From contig OY855903.1 of the NCBI GenBank assembly GCA_963693305.1, positions 35,327,251 to 35,391,250 of the forward strand: a stretch of 64,000 nucleotides of DNA. The letters run 5' to 3'. Made by a program: the position numbers and the translations under genes. The DNA is from Meandrina meandrites. Its lineage: Eukaryota > Cnidaria > Anthozoa > Scleractinia > Meandrinidae. The notes beneath the pieces were generated by a model. The model was not told the origin of the DNA. It saw only the letters and a list, made by a program, of their open reading frames with translations, and searched no databases. The number at the start of each line of letters is the position of its first letter. The first letter of the stretch is position 1. This document shows positions 1 to 10,843 of the stretch, one piece after another.

Positions 1-3000
1 AATTCTTGCCACTTAATGAACACTAGCAACGCTTTCTACGCTTTCCTTTATTTTTAACGTTAATAAACAAACTCCTTTGTATTTTCTGAAGCACTGTAGT
101 AATTTTTTAAAGCTATAAACACAACTCAAAACAAAGCGGCTAAATAAACAACTGAAGCAAGTCTTGGTGAAAAGATGTGTATCAGATAACAACACGTGCG
201 TGTCAAATCTGTTCGCTTCAAAAGCCTGAAAATTCCGAACTAAAGATTGATAAATGAAAGAAACTTGAAAGACACTTTGTTTCGAATTAAATTTTATTAA
301 GGATAAAGCCAAGAAATGTATTCAAAAGCGTCAAAAAATCAAAAAAATTCAAAGCCGTGTAATTCTGCATCAAGAATTAATTATTCACATGTTCACGCTA
401 AAGCAAAAGTTTTAATTTTAGCCGACGGCTTTTGCAGTCAATTGTTCACTCAATGGCATTGCCGATCCTTCTAAAAAATCCATCCATATTCGAAGCACTA
501 CTCTACATTACCATTTTTGTTTTCAAAAGTCTTGAGAAGCCGCATTAAGCTTGTGTGTTGGTCCGTGATTTCTATTCAAAACACATTTCGAAGCGCCATG
601 ACACCGCCGTGTCATGGCGGCCGCGGCCGTGGAAGGAAGATGAATCCGTCCTCAACGAGGTTTAAGCACTCTATATTCCATGATTTTCCATTTTAGAGCC
701 ACTTAAAAATTGGTCGGTGTTTCTCCTTTTCATTTTTAGCCCCGAAGAGGGAATATTCTGTGTTCCGAATGAAAAACAAGGCCTTGAAAGTTTTTAAACA
801 AGAGCGGTGATGCGCCATGATTTTCTTGTACATTTTGAACGCACGAGTCAAGACGAAAAACCTTCTTTCTAGGACCCCTAGATTCTCTAAAAATATGCGC
901 AGAAAACAGATTCTGATTGGTTTATTTGCCCTTATTATCAATAGAACAATAGGAGAACCAAAAAGTCTCCAGGGAGGGACAGAAAGGGCATTTGTGACCA
1001 TGTGCTTTTTTCTGGCGGTTACGGACGGCACAGGCATTTCAGGGGTGGTTTTTGCACGGGCGGCACAGGCACCAATGGGTTAAGTGACTTATGTTCCAAA
1101 ATTTACGAAAAATCGCTAATTAAAGTGCTGCCAAAATTTCATGTAATAAGGTATTATTTGAAAATCGCTCTATAATGCATTGCGAGCCACTGAATGAATA
1201 TCCATCATGTATGCCGAAGAAAAAAAGAATTCTAGTTGCAAAATAATTATTTTAGCAACAAATATTGCTCTAAATGGATGTGATCATGCTGTTGACATTA
1301 GATTTACAGGTTTTCTGTACATATAAAAATGTTCTTGCAGTTACATTCAAACAAGATAATGTATAAATAATTTTGTGGCCTCGGCTGCCGACTACTCAAG
1401 CCATCTTGACTTGCCTATACTCAAAATCATTTTGACTGGGCTGCCGTTTTTTGACGCTGTTTTGTTGATAATTAATTTTTAAATTTTAATTTGTTTTTCG
1501 TCTAGGTCCATAAACATGCAAAAAAAAAACTCGGCCAATATCCCGCCCTCTTGACCTCACGCTTGGTCAATAACCCATATGTATTGTGACCCTTATTAGA
1601 AAGATCGGTAGATACTTTACGAAAGGCGTAGATGAGACTGTGCTTTCATTGTGCTAAGTTTGAAGTCGATAAACATCAGTCAGCAACTTCCATGAAGAAA
1701 ACAATTTTAAACCGTGTTTAACTAAACAACATTTAAACGTGTTTAAACTTTGGTGTGAATAGGGTATTAATGGCTTTAGCAAGTACCGAGTACTGGCAAG
1801 AAGCTGTTCCTCAAAGTTAAAGTCATACTCCCACTCCCAGCTCAAATGGCAATGAGACATCTATTGAGACAAACAGGAAGGAAACCATCATATTCACCGG
1901 TGTATGAATGAGCAGAAACACTGGAGAAAACCCCAAGGGGTGACAGCCATGATGTAAAAAAGCATTCCCGGGGAGTTCGTTCAGATACTCTTTTTCACAA
2001 CTGTTACTCCAAGCAAACCCCTAAACCCAGGGAGGACCTTACAAAAGGAAGAAAATATCAGGATATCAAAAAAGACGGAAATCACGACAAGTGCATTTAT
2101 TACAAAAAGTTACACAAGGAGCTATCTGCATTGTCAACCTTATAAAAAACGTAATCACCAATTTGTTTAGAACAAATCAACACAAGTATTGCTCTATTTA
2201 TTTTGAGAGGATTGACCCTTGCGAGAAAAAAAAAACAGAGGAGCCTCTAATCCCCCTCTTTCATTTTCAGCAATGCATCTACACATGCCCAAATCTGTTG
2301 CAATAAAAGCAACCAAACATATGTTTGCAGTATTAAGCCATTCTTCTCCTGAGAAGTAAGAAGTGCACTATTGAACCCGATGGCCTTAATAGGGTTGCTC
2401 TGTGTGCATTACTCACCGGTGTCAATTAAGTTGATATACATCTCAACACATCCTAAGTGTACTGTAATATCATGTTGCTGCTCGTTGCCATTTCAAATGT
2501 TACTACAATGAAGAAGACCCTGCAGATCGAAAAGCCTATGTAGTTTAATAAAATCGTAGGTGTATGGCAATACATGATTTGTTCTTTTTAGTATACAGGA
2601 TTCTGTCTGGTCTGTCAACGCCAGTTATTCTTTTCCTCTTTAGCTACTAATTCTAAAACTTTCTCCTGCTATTTGTCCAGAGCAGAGGAAGGAGAAAATT
2701 GCAGAACTGCTTGTTGGGCTTGTTGATCTTTCCACGCAACGTTTCAAAGGCAAATTTGTAATAACCCACCATATTTTTTAACTCTTCTAGAAGATCCAAG
2801 GTTTCAAACCAGACATTTTTAAGGGGGGAGCCTCTTAACTACAGATCTGGAGCAGTTGCTAAGGAATTGCTGAAGACTGTATTTTGAAGCAAGCGATTTT
2901 GAAGCTTTTTGTAACGCTCAATGGTGAATTTTATTTGGGGGTACACCTGCTTTAAAAAATATATCATTGCGCGTGCGAAACTAGTGCCAGTCCCAAACCG

Positions 3001-4451
3001 GGCGTTAGAATTTAAAATCCCTAAAACTCCACGGAAACAAGGTAAAGTTCCGATTTCTCTTACGAATCAGAGATAACGAAGCCGTCTTTATAATCTGACG
3101 TATGCTTTTACCGTTTACACGAAAAAAGGAAACGCTACTGATGAAAGTCAGTAAATATTAGTGTTTATAACGCCATAACTCTTATAATAATGCAAATTTC
3201 ACAAAAATGATACGTCACATTACGCATATGCACGTTCTTTATCTATTGAAACTCATTTTAATTTTAAAATCTATCCGCCATTTGAGTTTTAGGGTTTATT
3301 CTGTTCTCGTTAAATATGACCGTGACCTGAAACTCTTGGAGGAATCATGCAAAAAGCTTATCTGTATGATGTTTTGTTTCCAAAACATAGCAATTAGAAA
3401 CCTGCCTTAGAAACAAATTGGTAGTTACGAGTCACCCCCCTTAAAGAAGAAACAATTTTTAACATTTTTTGGGCAAGACAAACAAGCATTAAGGTACTGT
3501 TCTGTCATTTATCATGCATTTGGACACCATCATATGCACAACCCCAGTAAATATAACACAGCTGTCCTCATTTGGTATACCATGCAATACAGTAAATATG
3601 TTAAATAAAACTACCTAAGCACTCTACTGTTTGAATTTGCAGAAATTTCTTAGTTATTCTTGTTGCAAGAAACAAACTCTTGTGCCATGTCAGCTTTACA
3701 GACACTGTCTGTTGAGGCCTCATTGGTCTCTGTTCTCTGCTTGTGGTCATTCAACATGGCTAGGCTGTTATAGCATGTTCCAGGCTTCAAGTTAGTAGGG
3801 CGAAAAGTGGGCAAGTGCAAGTGAAGCAGGCAAAGGGAAAATTGAGGTAAGACCCCTCTCAATTTTCCTTCGCTTGCGCTTGCCCACTTCCTGCCCCACT
3901 GACTGAGAGCCTGGAAAAGCAAAGGCTGCTAAACCTTTCATCGTCCACCCTGGATCTAAGCCATGTCTTCAGAGGCCGAGTGGATGAGAAAGAATGCTCA
4001 CCAGCAGCATTGGTAGCAGGATTTACAGCAAGCAGCCACCAGATACTTAGGACTTCCTAATGGAGCTTCCTCTGTGGTTCTGGAACCTTTGTGACCGCTG
4101 ACAGGATGTTGTTGACACAGGAAACATGATATCTTAAGCTGCCAATGTAGTGTCCCAGTATCTATTTGGAGGTGCAATGCTTCAGGAACTTGAACTCTGA
4201 CTCATAGTCATCACCATTAGCAGCTTTAACCAAGAGAGTCTATCTTTGGGTGTAGGAACTGTAGCTTTTCTGGTTAAAAACGCTTGTCGATAACACAGAT
4301 TATAAGATCAAGGGCCTCATAATACACCCTTCCATGGTGATCTTTAGCGGTACGGTGGGAATGCCTGCAAAAATAACTGTTGCGAAGCCTTTGACTTTGT
4401 GCATATGAAGAGTAGACATGATTGTTGCTTCAAGTGGAAAAATTCATAAAA
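1..4451. other. Mostly featureless AT-rich DNA
   Basis: No reading frame here has recognisable domains; the short open frames (for example 13-312, 817-1083, 3207-3410) look like chance frames. A small GC-rich hairpin (arms 595-603 and 610-618) lies in a local GC-rich patch, and an imperfect inverted repeat at about 3805-3895 is listed separately. I see nothing else I can support. Confidence 0.5.
3805..3895. repeat. Imperfect inverted repeat (hairpin)
   Basis: The left arm begins AAGTGGGCAAGTGCAAGTGA and continues to AAAATTGAG. The right arm is its reverse complement with a few changes, ending in GCTTGCCCACTT. The left arm carries about 10 extra bases. It could be a small foldback or MITE-like element or a local inverted duplication. 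Confidence 0.6.
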
Positions 4452-4648
4452 TAGACCTTTTTTGCTTGGGCGTTTTGTTGCCCCATTACAGACCATGTGA
4501 TGATACTCTTGAGAATTCTTGCTTTCAAACTTTCAAATACTCGCGTGTATATGAATGAATAAATTTTATGTCGATAAAAGAAAAATTCTCTAGAGAATAT
4601 CACGTGGTCTGTAATGGGAAAACAAATCGCCCAAGCGAAAAAGGTCTA
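4452..4648. mobile_element. MITE-like inverted-repeat element (~197 bp)
   Basis: Terminal inverted repeats of about 67 bp: the left begins TAGACCTTTTTTGCTTGGGC and the right ends GCCCAAGCG(N)nAAGGTCTA. The arms differ by a few substitutions and short gaps and enclose about 65 bp. There is no coding capacity. The outer TA dinucleotides could be a TA target duplication, as for Tc1/mariner-type MITEs, but the family is not identified. Confidence 0.7.
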
Positions 4649-5272
4649 TACCCATGTCATCTGGAGCCCTAAAAATCAACCCAAGAAAAATTAAAAGTGG
4701 TAGGGCTATAGCCCTACCAGCCCCTCCCCCTTTTCGGTCCCTGTTGTAACACCTTTGAAAAAGAAACAAGGAAGCCAACTATCAAGCCAGGCAGGTCAGA
4801 ACATTTCTGACAGGTGAATTACTTAAAATCATCACTATAATGTGAATTAGACATCTCATCAAATCACAAATGTCACACCATATATAGCCATACTATATAG
4901 ATAAATAGACATAATATAACAGGGAATTTCACACATCGCTTGCCATAGAATGTCACAAATGAGCCTTAGTAAGATGGTGTATTTGTACCAACTGCCTGCC
5001 ACGCTAATATCTCGGGTGAACTGTGCTGGGATAACAATGACCTACAAGAAGAAACTTATCTGGTTAATTTTCCGTCCTTTCATTTACTTTGTGTTTTCAG
5101 TCTATTTGAATAGTTTCGTAGTCCCCAAGTGGAACTTAATGAATACATAGCGCATTTGGTATTGCTGGAAAGGGAACAACTCATTGCACTTATGGGATCA
5201 TTGTTCAACATAAGCCACTTATTTGTGCCTTACCACCTGAGATGTCCTTTGAACAGAATCACCCCAGAGCCC

Positions 5273-5911
5273 GAACTATTACCTGCAATACTATTACCTG
5301 GTACTTCCATATCATTGGCGACCTTGACAGTGAGCTGGTACACTCGAAATTGATGTCACTCTCTATCATACAAGCCTCCTCAAAAATTTCAGTTCCTGCC
5401 GAACTATTACCTGCAATGCTATTACCTGGTACTTCCATATCATTGGCGACCTTGACAGCGAGCTGGTACACTCGAAATTGATGTCACTCTCTATCATACA
5501 AGCCTCCTCAAAAATTTCAGTTCCTGCCGAACTATTACCTGCAATGCTATTACCTGGTACTTCCATATCATTGGCGACCTTGACAGTGAGCTGGTACACT
5601 CGAAATTGATGTCACTCTCTATCATACAAGCCTCCTCAAAAATTTCAGTTCCTGCCGAACTATTACCTGCAATGCTATTACCTGGTACTTCCATATCATT
5701 GGCGACCTTGACAGCGAGCTGGTACACTCGAAATTGATGTCACTCTCTATCATACAAGCCTCCTCAAAAATTTCAGTTCCTGCCGAACTATTACCTGCAA
5801 TGCTATTACCTGGTACTTCCATATCATTGGCGACCTTGACAGTGAGCTGGTACACTCAAAATTGATGTCACTCTCTATCATACAAGCCTCCTCAAAAATT
5901 TCAGTTCCTGC
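5273..5911. repeat. Tandem repeat, five copies of 128 bp
   Basis: Units start at 5273, 5401, 5529, 5657 and 5785, each beginning GAACTATTACCTGCAAT and ending near CAGTTCCTGC. Copies are nearly identical. One position in GACAG(T/C)GAGC alternates T, C, T, C, T along the array, implying a 256-bp higher-order unit. 128 is not a multiple of 3, so the open frames across it change frame between copies and are not credible proteins. It lies just upstream of a splice-acceptor-like site at 5980, so it was probably intronic. Confidence 0.95.
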
Positions 5912-7547
5912 ACGGGTTATTGACTTTGACTGCATACCCTGTAGAATGTCAATTAAAGACACCCTATTTCTCATTTGCAGAGAGTCAATAGAGAGCTTTA
6001 GATTCGAGTACGAGAACGACTACGAGTACAAGTTTTAACCGCGCGAGATATGGCACTAGTATCTCGTACTCGTAGTCGTGCTGACGAAATTGTAACTTTA
6101 GATAATGTAAACAAGTTCATCGATGTTTCAATTAACAATCTCACCGTGTTTAGTAAAAAAGCTATCCTAGAGGCATCCGTTTACCTCCTTGGAGATGAAG
6201 AGATCGATGAAGAAGAATTTCTGGCAATTTATGAAATCGCAACAAAGCGAAGACATCCTTACAACATCCTTACAAGCAGTACGAAAGGATTGACGTTGTT
6301 TATGATGCCATTTCTCCTGAAGAGTTTGAAACAGAGTTCAGGTTTGGCATTACAGAATTCCCTCTCCTTCTTCGGGCATTAAAAATTCCAGGAACGTTTA
6401 CTTGCGCCAATGGCACGGTATGTTCAGGAATGGAAGGACTGTTGGTTTTATTGAAACGTTTTTCCTACCCGTGTTGTCTCTCGGACATGATTCCTCGCTT
6501 TGGTCGATCAGTGCCCGAGCTGAGCCTAATCTTAAACGAGGTGATCAGCTTTATTTACACAAACCATGGGCACTTGCTCAGAGATCTTGATCAACCTTGG
6601 CTGAGTAGCGATCATCTGGAAAACTTTGCTCTTGCAGTCCATGGAAAGGGAGCAGCTCTTCAGAATTGCTGGGGGTTTGTGGATGGCACAGTTCGCCCAA
6701 TCTGTCGCCCAGGAGAGAACCACATGGACACAAAAGGGAACACGCCCTAAAGTTTCAATCCGTTGTTGCTCCAAATGGTTTAATAGCCAATTTGTATGGA
6801 CCAGTTGGTAAGCTAATACGATTATTTGCATCGTTGTACTATGCCTACCCTTATTTAAGCCCCCAAATTTGAAACTGAACTTAAGTGTGACTATCCACAC
6901 CTGTAAGGAGGTCTTCCAATGGAGTATCCGTGCTGCCATGTGGGATCCTTTTGTTTACCTATATTGTGTAGCCTAACCAGCAAAAGCCAATGTTGCTGTC
7001 TTGTTGTATGCTACAAGATTGAGTCTTTTAGTGTTTATTCAATGGATAAGGTCACAAATTTCTGACTTTACAGGTTTACAACAGATGAAAGCAAAAGGAT
7101 CAATGACACTATCTTTTTTATTGCATTTTGTGCCGCTTCCAAATTTTAGCAGTGCATTTGATTCGCTGGTTGTTGATTAGAAATTCCCTTGTGGCTGCTT
7201 TTTAGGGTCATGTCCCTTGTTACTGTTACCCCTTGGAAGGCCTCTGTAAGGGACTGACCATAAAGGACAGGAGATGGGTGAAGGGTGGGCTAGAAAAATC
7301 AAATCTATCATGAAAACATTTGTTGGTAGTGAACCCCTTGGTAAGAGCTTTATTAAATGTAGCCTACTCTTGAATCCTTACACCAAAATCTATAACCCAG
7401 CCCCTACTAAATCAAAAGGGCTATTTGCCAATTAACCTGGAAAATTTAGTGGAGTGAATCTGGAATAAAAACAAACCAAAATCAAATCACCGTAACTCAG
7501 ATGAATCACCTGACTCTTGAGCTGCTATGATAGCCAAGTATCTTAAG

Positions 7548-7735
7548 CCCTGGTCAAATGGCACATGATAGTCAATGATAGTTTATTCTCTCCTAACTAT
7601 CATCAACTATCATACATGTGGTCAAACAGGAAAAACTAACATTGACTATCATGAAGAATTTGAACTAGCTCGCATTGAATGATAGTTGATGATAGGTGAT
7701 GATAGTGCATGATAATTGGTGGTCAAACGGAAGCA
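7548..7735. repeat. ATGATAGT/ACTATCAT-rich MITE-like block
   Basis: About nine copies of ATGATAG(T) or its complement occur in 190 bp: two forward, three reverse, then four forward. The block is punctuated by three TGGTCAAA(T/C) motifs at about 7551, 7619 and 7720. The layout suggests a miniature element with clustered subterminal motifs. The ends and any target duplication are not clear. Confidence 0.5.
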
Positions 7736-7954
7736 CGCGCTTTAATAATATTTTATTACTTATCCTGCAAAAGCTTTATTGTGTTGGACATAAACAGTTG
7801 AGGGTTCTCAGGTTCAAACCCTAGATGGTGTAGTTAAATATATTTTTCCCTTCCTTTATTAATGGTTGTGTTTATATAGTTCGACCATGAAAGTATACAT
7901 TCGTTGTACCATAGTTATACAATTATAGACTGTGATTTCATATATCATATATAT

Positions 7955-8050
7955 GTTATTTACCGGCTTTGGGTCGGTCCGTATCGTGAAAAACTGTGAC
8001 CGAGGTCACAGTTTTTCACGATACGGACCGACCCAAAGCCGGTAAATAAC
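7955..8050. repeat. 96-bp near-perfect palindrome
   Basis: Two 47-bp arms (7955-8001 and 8004-8050) are exact reverse complements separated by GA; each outer end reads GTTATTTACCGGCTTTGGGT. No mismatch was seen. A GC-rich stretch with repeated CCGCCCGCTC motifs follows (about 8095-8205). It is probably a whole or partial foldback/MITE insertion in the transposase intron. Confidence 0.95.
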
Positions 8051-9364
8051 TTATTTATTTTTTTCTTACTGTAAGGGAGCTCAATTTTGTCACACAGCGA
8101 GCTAGCCGGGCGGAATTGCTCCGTGAGCGGGCAAGATCAAAAATTTCCGCCCGCTCCCGGAACCAATCAGATTGCAGGATTTAGAGAATTCCGCCCGCTC
8201 ACAAGCCAAGAAAAAAATAATACTATGTATTACATGGTGACTACTCAACACCCTCTATGCAGTTCATAGTTTTTACGGTTCACCCCTTGTTCATGCATAA
8301 AAAGACCCTAGTCTAACCCCCATATTCTTACCAGCCAATCCCCCTACACTTTATGGACAGTCTCTAAGAAGGTTGGCTATGGTTTTAGGATTTATGAGTT
8401 TCAGTTTTTTTGGAGTGGGGATACAGATTATTGGCTACTTATCATGTAAGAATTATTAATTAATGTGTTTCTTTGACAAGAGCCTGTTTGTTTAAGTAAA
8501 AGGAAGGCTAGTTAAAGTTTAAAAATGAATAGAAATTGTAATCTGTAGTTCTGGTATCCATTTAATTGTATTGATTCAGATATGAGATCCACAGTAATAA
8601 TCTTAAAAAATTATTTCTTAAATGTTTATGAAAGAAACTCAGCAGTGTACCTACAGCTACAAGAGTGTTAAAATCCTAGCTACTATATAAATCCAAGTAT
8701 GTTTACTCTATGAATTTTCATTTCAGAGGGTAAAAGACATGATTCTGGCATGTTAAGAATGTCTGGTTTACTGGATAACCTTCAGCAGCATTCATTTGAC
8801 ACCAGTGGACAACCACTGTGTATATACGGCGACCCAGCCTATCCTTTGAGAATTCATCTTCAGGGACCGTACAAGGGTGGTCAATTGACATTTGATCAAG
8901 AAGAATTTAATTCCTCCATGAGTAAAGTCAGGGAAGCTGTGGAGTGGGTGTTAAGTGACATAGTGACTTACTTTGCTTTTCTAGATTTTAAGAAGAACTT
9001 AAAGATTGGACTAAGTCCAATAGGTGCAATCTATTCAGTGTGTGCTTTGCTTAGGAATGCACGTACCTGTATATATGGATCAACTACAAGCACCTATTTT
9101 GATGTTCAACCTCCTACATTAGATGATTATTTTCAGGTTTAAATGTTTTGATTATCATCATAGTTAGTACTAACTATGGCTACTTATAAGTAATTCAATT
9201 TGGCATGGTGACTAGGAGATAAAAAATTTTTCAGTTCACCTAAGAGGAATTGAATCAGAATCATGTAATTTTATTTTCTGCATGTAAAATTCTCATTTAT
9301 ACATATCTATGAAAGGTTGAATTAATTGATGATGATGTAAAGTGGATGACTCGTGGCCATCAGG

Positions 9365-9813
9365 TTTTCAAACTTAAATACAGCTATTTCGCGAAACGTT
9401 GTCAGAAAAAAGCACAAAACTGTTAAGCCAATCCCGAAAGATAGTATTGGTAGACGCATTGAGCTACTGCACATGTTGAATACTAATGAGATATAACAAC
9501 AAAATAAACGTGAATTTCAGGTTTTCTTTCTTTTCAGACATGTAGAAACAAGATACGTTTAGACCCTCTGAAGTTTAGAAGAATTTTTCCTCACTCAAAG
9601 ACATGCGACAGTAAAAGTAAAGCTACAGATATAGGCCTCCTGAGAGGAAAAACAAATTCTCCACGTGCAAAAATACAAACTTGTAAATTTCCCTTAGGCC
9701 AATATGCGAAATTCCAGTGAATACCCAGACCACCTTTAGGTCTTGTCGCGTGCACTTTCATGTTTTTTTTTCGACAACCTTTCTCGAAATAGCTGTAAAA
9801 TCAAGTTTGAAAA
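9365..9813. mobile_element. MITE nested in the Harbinger element
   Basis: Imperfect inverted repeats of about 50 bp. The left begins TTTTCAAACTTAAATACAGC and the right is its approximate complement ending AGTTTGAAAA. Both contain the core CAGCTATTTCG(C/A)GAAA. The 449-bp stretch is noncoding and lies between the two Harbinger genes. Confidence 0.7.
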
Positions 9814-10123
9814 TTTTCATAATTTTTAATTTTAAAAGAGCTGAACTGATTTTGTAATTATAATGCAGCACATTTACATGATACAACTACATATATATTT
9901 GTAAAAAGATGTAAAACAATGTATTCAATTTTACAATACGAACTCTTCCTTAATTTTCACTTCATTTTGCATAAATATAATGGTATTAAATATGACAACA
10001 TGAGAATACAATGTGTCAGTGTTCAAGTTTTTTCATCAATATGCAAACACCAAGCTCATAAAATTTGTTAAAATAAGAAACTACAGTTTCAAAACCTCAG
10101 TCATCATGGATTAGTTGACAAGT

Positions 10124-10843
10124 TCAACTGAACCTTTTGACTATTTCAGCAAGTGTATTCAACATAGCCATATTCATTCCTTGTTGTTGTTGCTGGAAGT
10201 GCTGTTGTTGCTGCTGGAATTGTTGCTGTTGCTGAAGTAGCATTGCTTGGAATTGCTGTTGTTGACGTAATTCCTCGGCACGCAAATCAAGCTCTCTTTT
10301 TTTGTTGAGCTGTTGTTCAGCTTGTTCACAGGCTTTTCTTTCAATGCTTCGCTCCAACAGCTCGGTGACACTAGTGTGGCTTTTTCTCTTTTTGGGTGTC
10401 GTACCACCAGGGTTTTCTTCTTCGTCCGTACTGTTTCTTCGTTTTGTTTCAGTTAACTTCTCCGTTGCTCTTTTCCTCATCTCTTCGGCTGTTGCTTTTT
10501 CACTTTCCTCTTTTCCCTGCTGCTCCTCCTGCCAATCCACAATCTGATCATGGATATTGGTCAGGGCCTGGTATATCTCGTCGTATTCAACATCCACCCC
10601 ACTAGCCCTACTTTCTTCCTTTTCTCTTTTCTTGAAGTCTTGGTATAACTTATCAAACCTCTCTCTTGCTGATCTTTGAGTAACTTTCATTCCACTCTCT
10701 CTCAAATGTTCGGCGATTTTCGTCCAAGAAATGCCTCTCTCTTTGGAACCTGGTCGGTATTTGTATGGCTCTTCGACGAGTACTTCTCTAAGAAGTATAA
10801 CTTCGTGATTCTTCTTCCAAATAAAAAGTTCTCGTTTCGCCAT
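10124..10843 (-). CDS. Harbinger SANT/Myb-like (trihelix) protein, Q-rich C terminus
   Basis: About 239 residues from the Met in MAKREL. An upstream in-frame Met at 10969 adds 42 residues unlike the family, so the shorter start is preferred. The N-terminal ~90 residues form a trihelix-type SANT/Myb domain with conserved Trp in FIWKKNHE and ISWTKIAEHL, and RSARERFDKL. A charged helical region and a KKRK basic cluster (possible nuclear signal) follow. The last ~45 residues are Gln runs ending in a short helix. Harbinger elements encode such a partner, known in zebrafish/human Harbinger systems to bind DNA and help bring the transposase into the nucleus. The frame is open and, unlike the transposase, apparently intact. 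Confidence 0.85.
   Translation of the reverse strand: MAKRELFIWKKNHEVILLREVLVEEPYKYRPGSKERGISWTKIAEHLRESGMKVTQRSARERFDKLYQDFKKREKEESRASGVDVEYDEIYQALTNIHDQIVDWQEEQQGKEESEKATAEEMRKRATEKLTETKRRNSTDEEENPGGTTPKKRKSHTSVTELLERSIERKACEQAEQQLNKKRELDLRAEELRQQQQFQAMLLQQQQQFQQQQQHFQQQQQGMNMAMLNTLAEIVKRFS

Larger units (their letters stand above)
6808..8726. other. Transposase intron with inserted repeats
   Basis: Intron of the Harbinger transposase, GT-AG. It holds an ATGATAGT-rich block (7548-7735) and a 96-bp near-perfect palindrome (7955-8050), both listed separately. No coding content was recognised; the frame at 8087-8269 overlaps a GC-rich repeat and is not credible. Confidence 0.7.
6050..9142 (+). 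pseudogene. Harbinger transposase (HARBI1/DDE_Tnp_4-like), frameshifted
   Basis: Exon 1 runs from the ATG at 6050 to 6807 (donor GTAAGC); exon 2 from 8727 (acceptor TTTCAG) to the stop at 9142. The intron is 1919 bp. Catalytic motifs are present: first Asp in FVDGTVRP (about 6682), second Asp in YGDPAYP (about 8831), Glu in REAVEW (about 8942), as in HARBI1-like transposases that cut and paste the element. Exon 1 is broken twice. A perfect 11-bp tandem duplication (CATCCTTACAA, 6254-6264 and 6265-6275) shifts the frame, and a second frame change with a small deletion lies near 6735, between the RPGENH and GHKREHALKF segments. The protein cannot be made in full, though both exons are otherwise well preserved. 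Confidence 0.9.

Noticed and set aside
817..1083. 88-codon frame with many hydrophobic residues
   Set aside because: No start context, domain or neighbour supports it, and an overlapping antisense frame of similar length exists.
5259..5974. Series of open frames of 70-79 codons on - encoding nearly identical peptides
   Set aside because: They are the same 128-bp tandem unit read repeatedly. The unit length is not a multiple of 3, so each frame closes within about two units. Not a repeat protein.
7955..8050. Palindrome considered as a miRNA precursor or terminator
   Set aside because: The arms are perfect over 47 bp with a 2-nt centre, unlike a miRNA hairpin, and bacterial terminators do not apply. 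A foldback/MITE origin is simpler.
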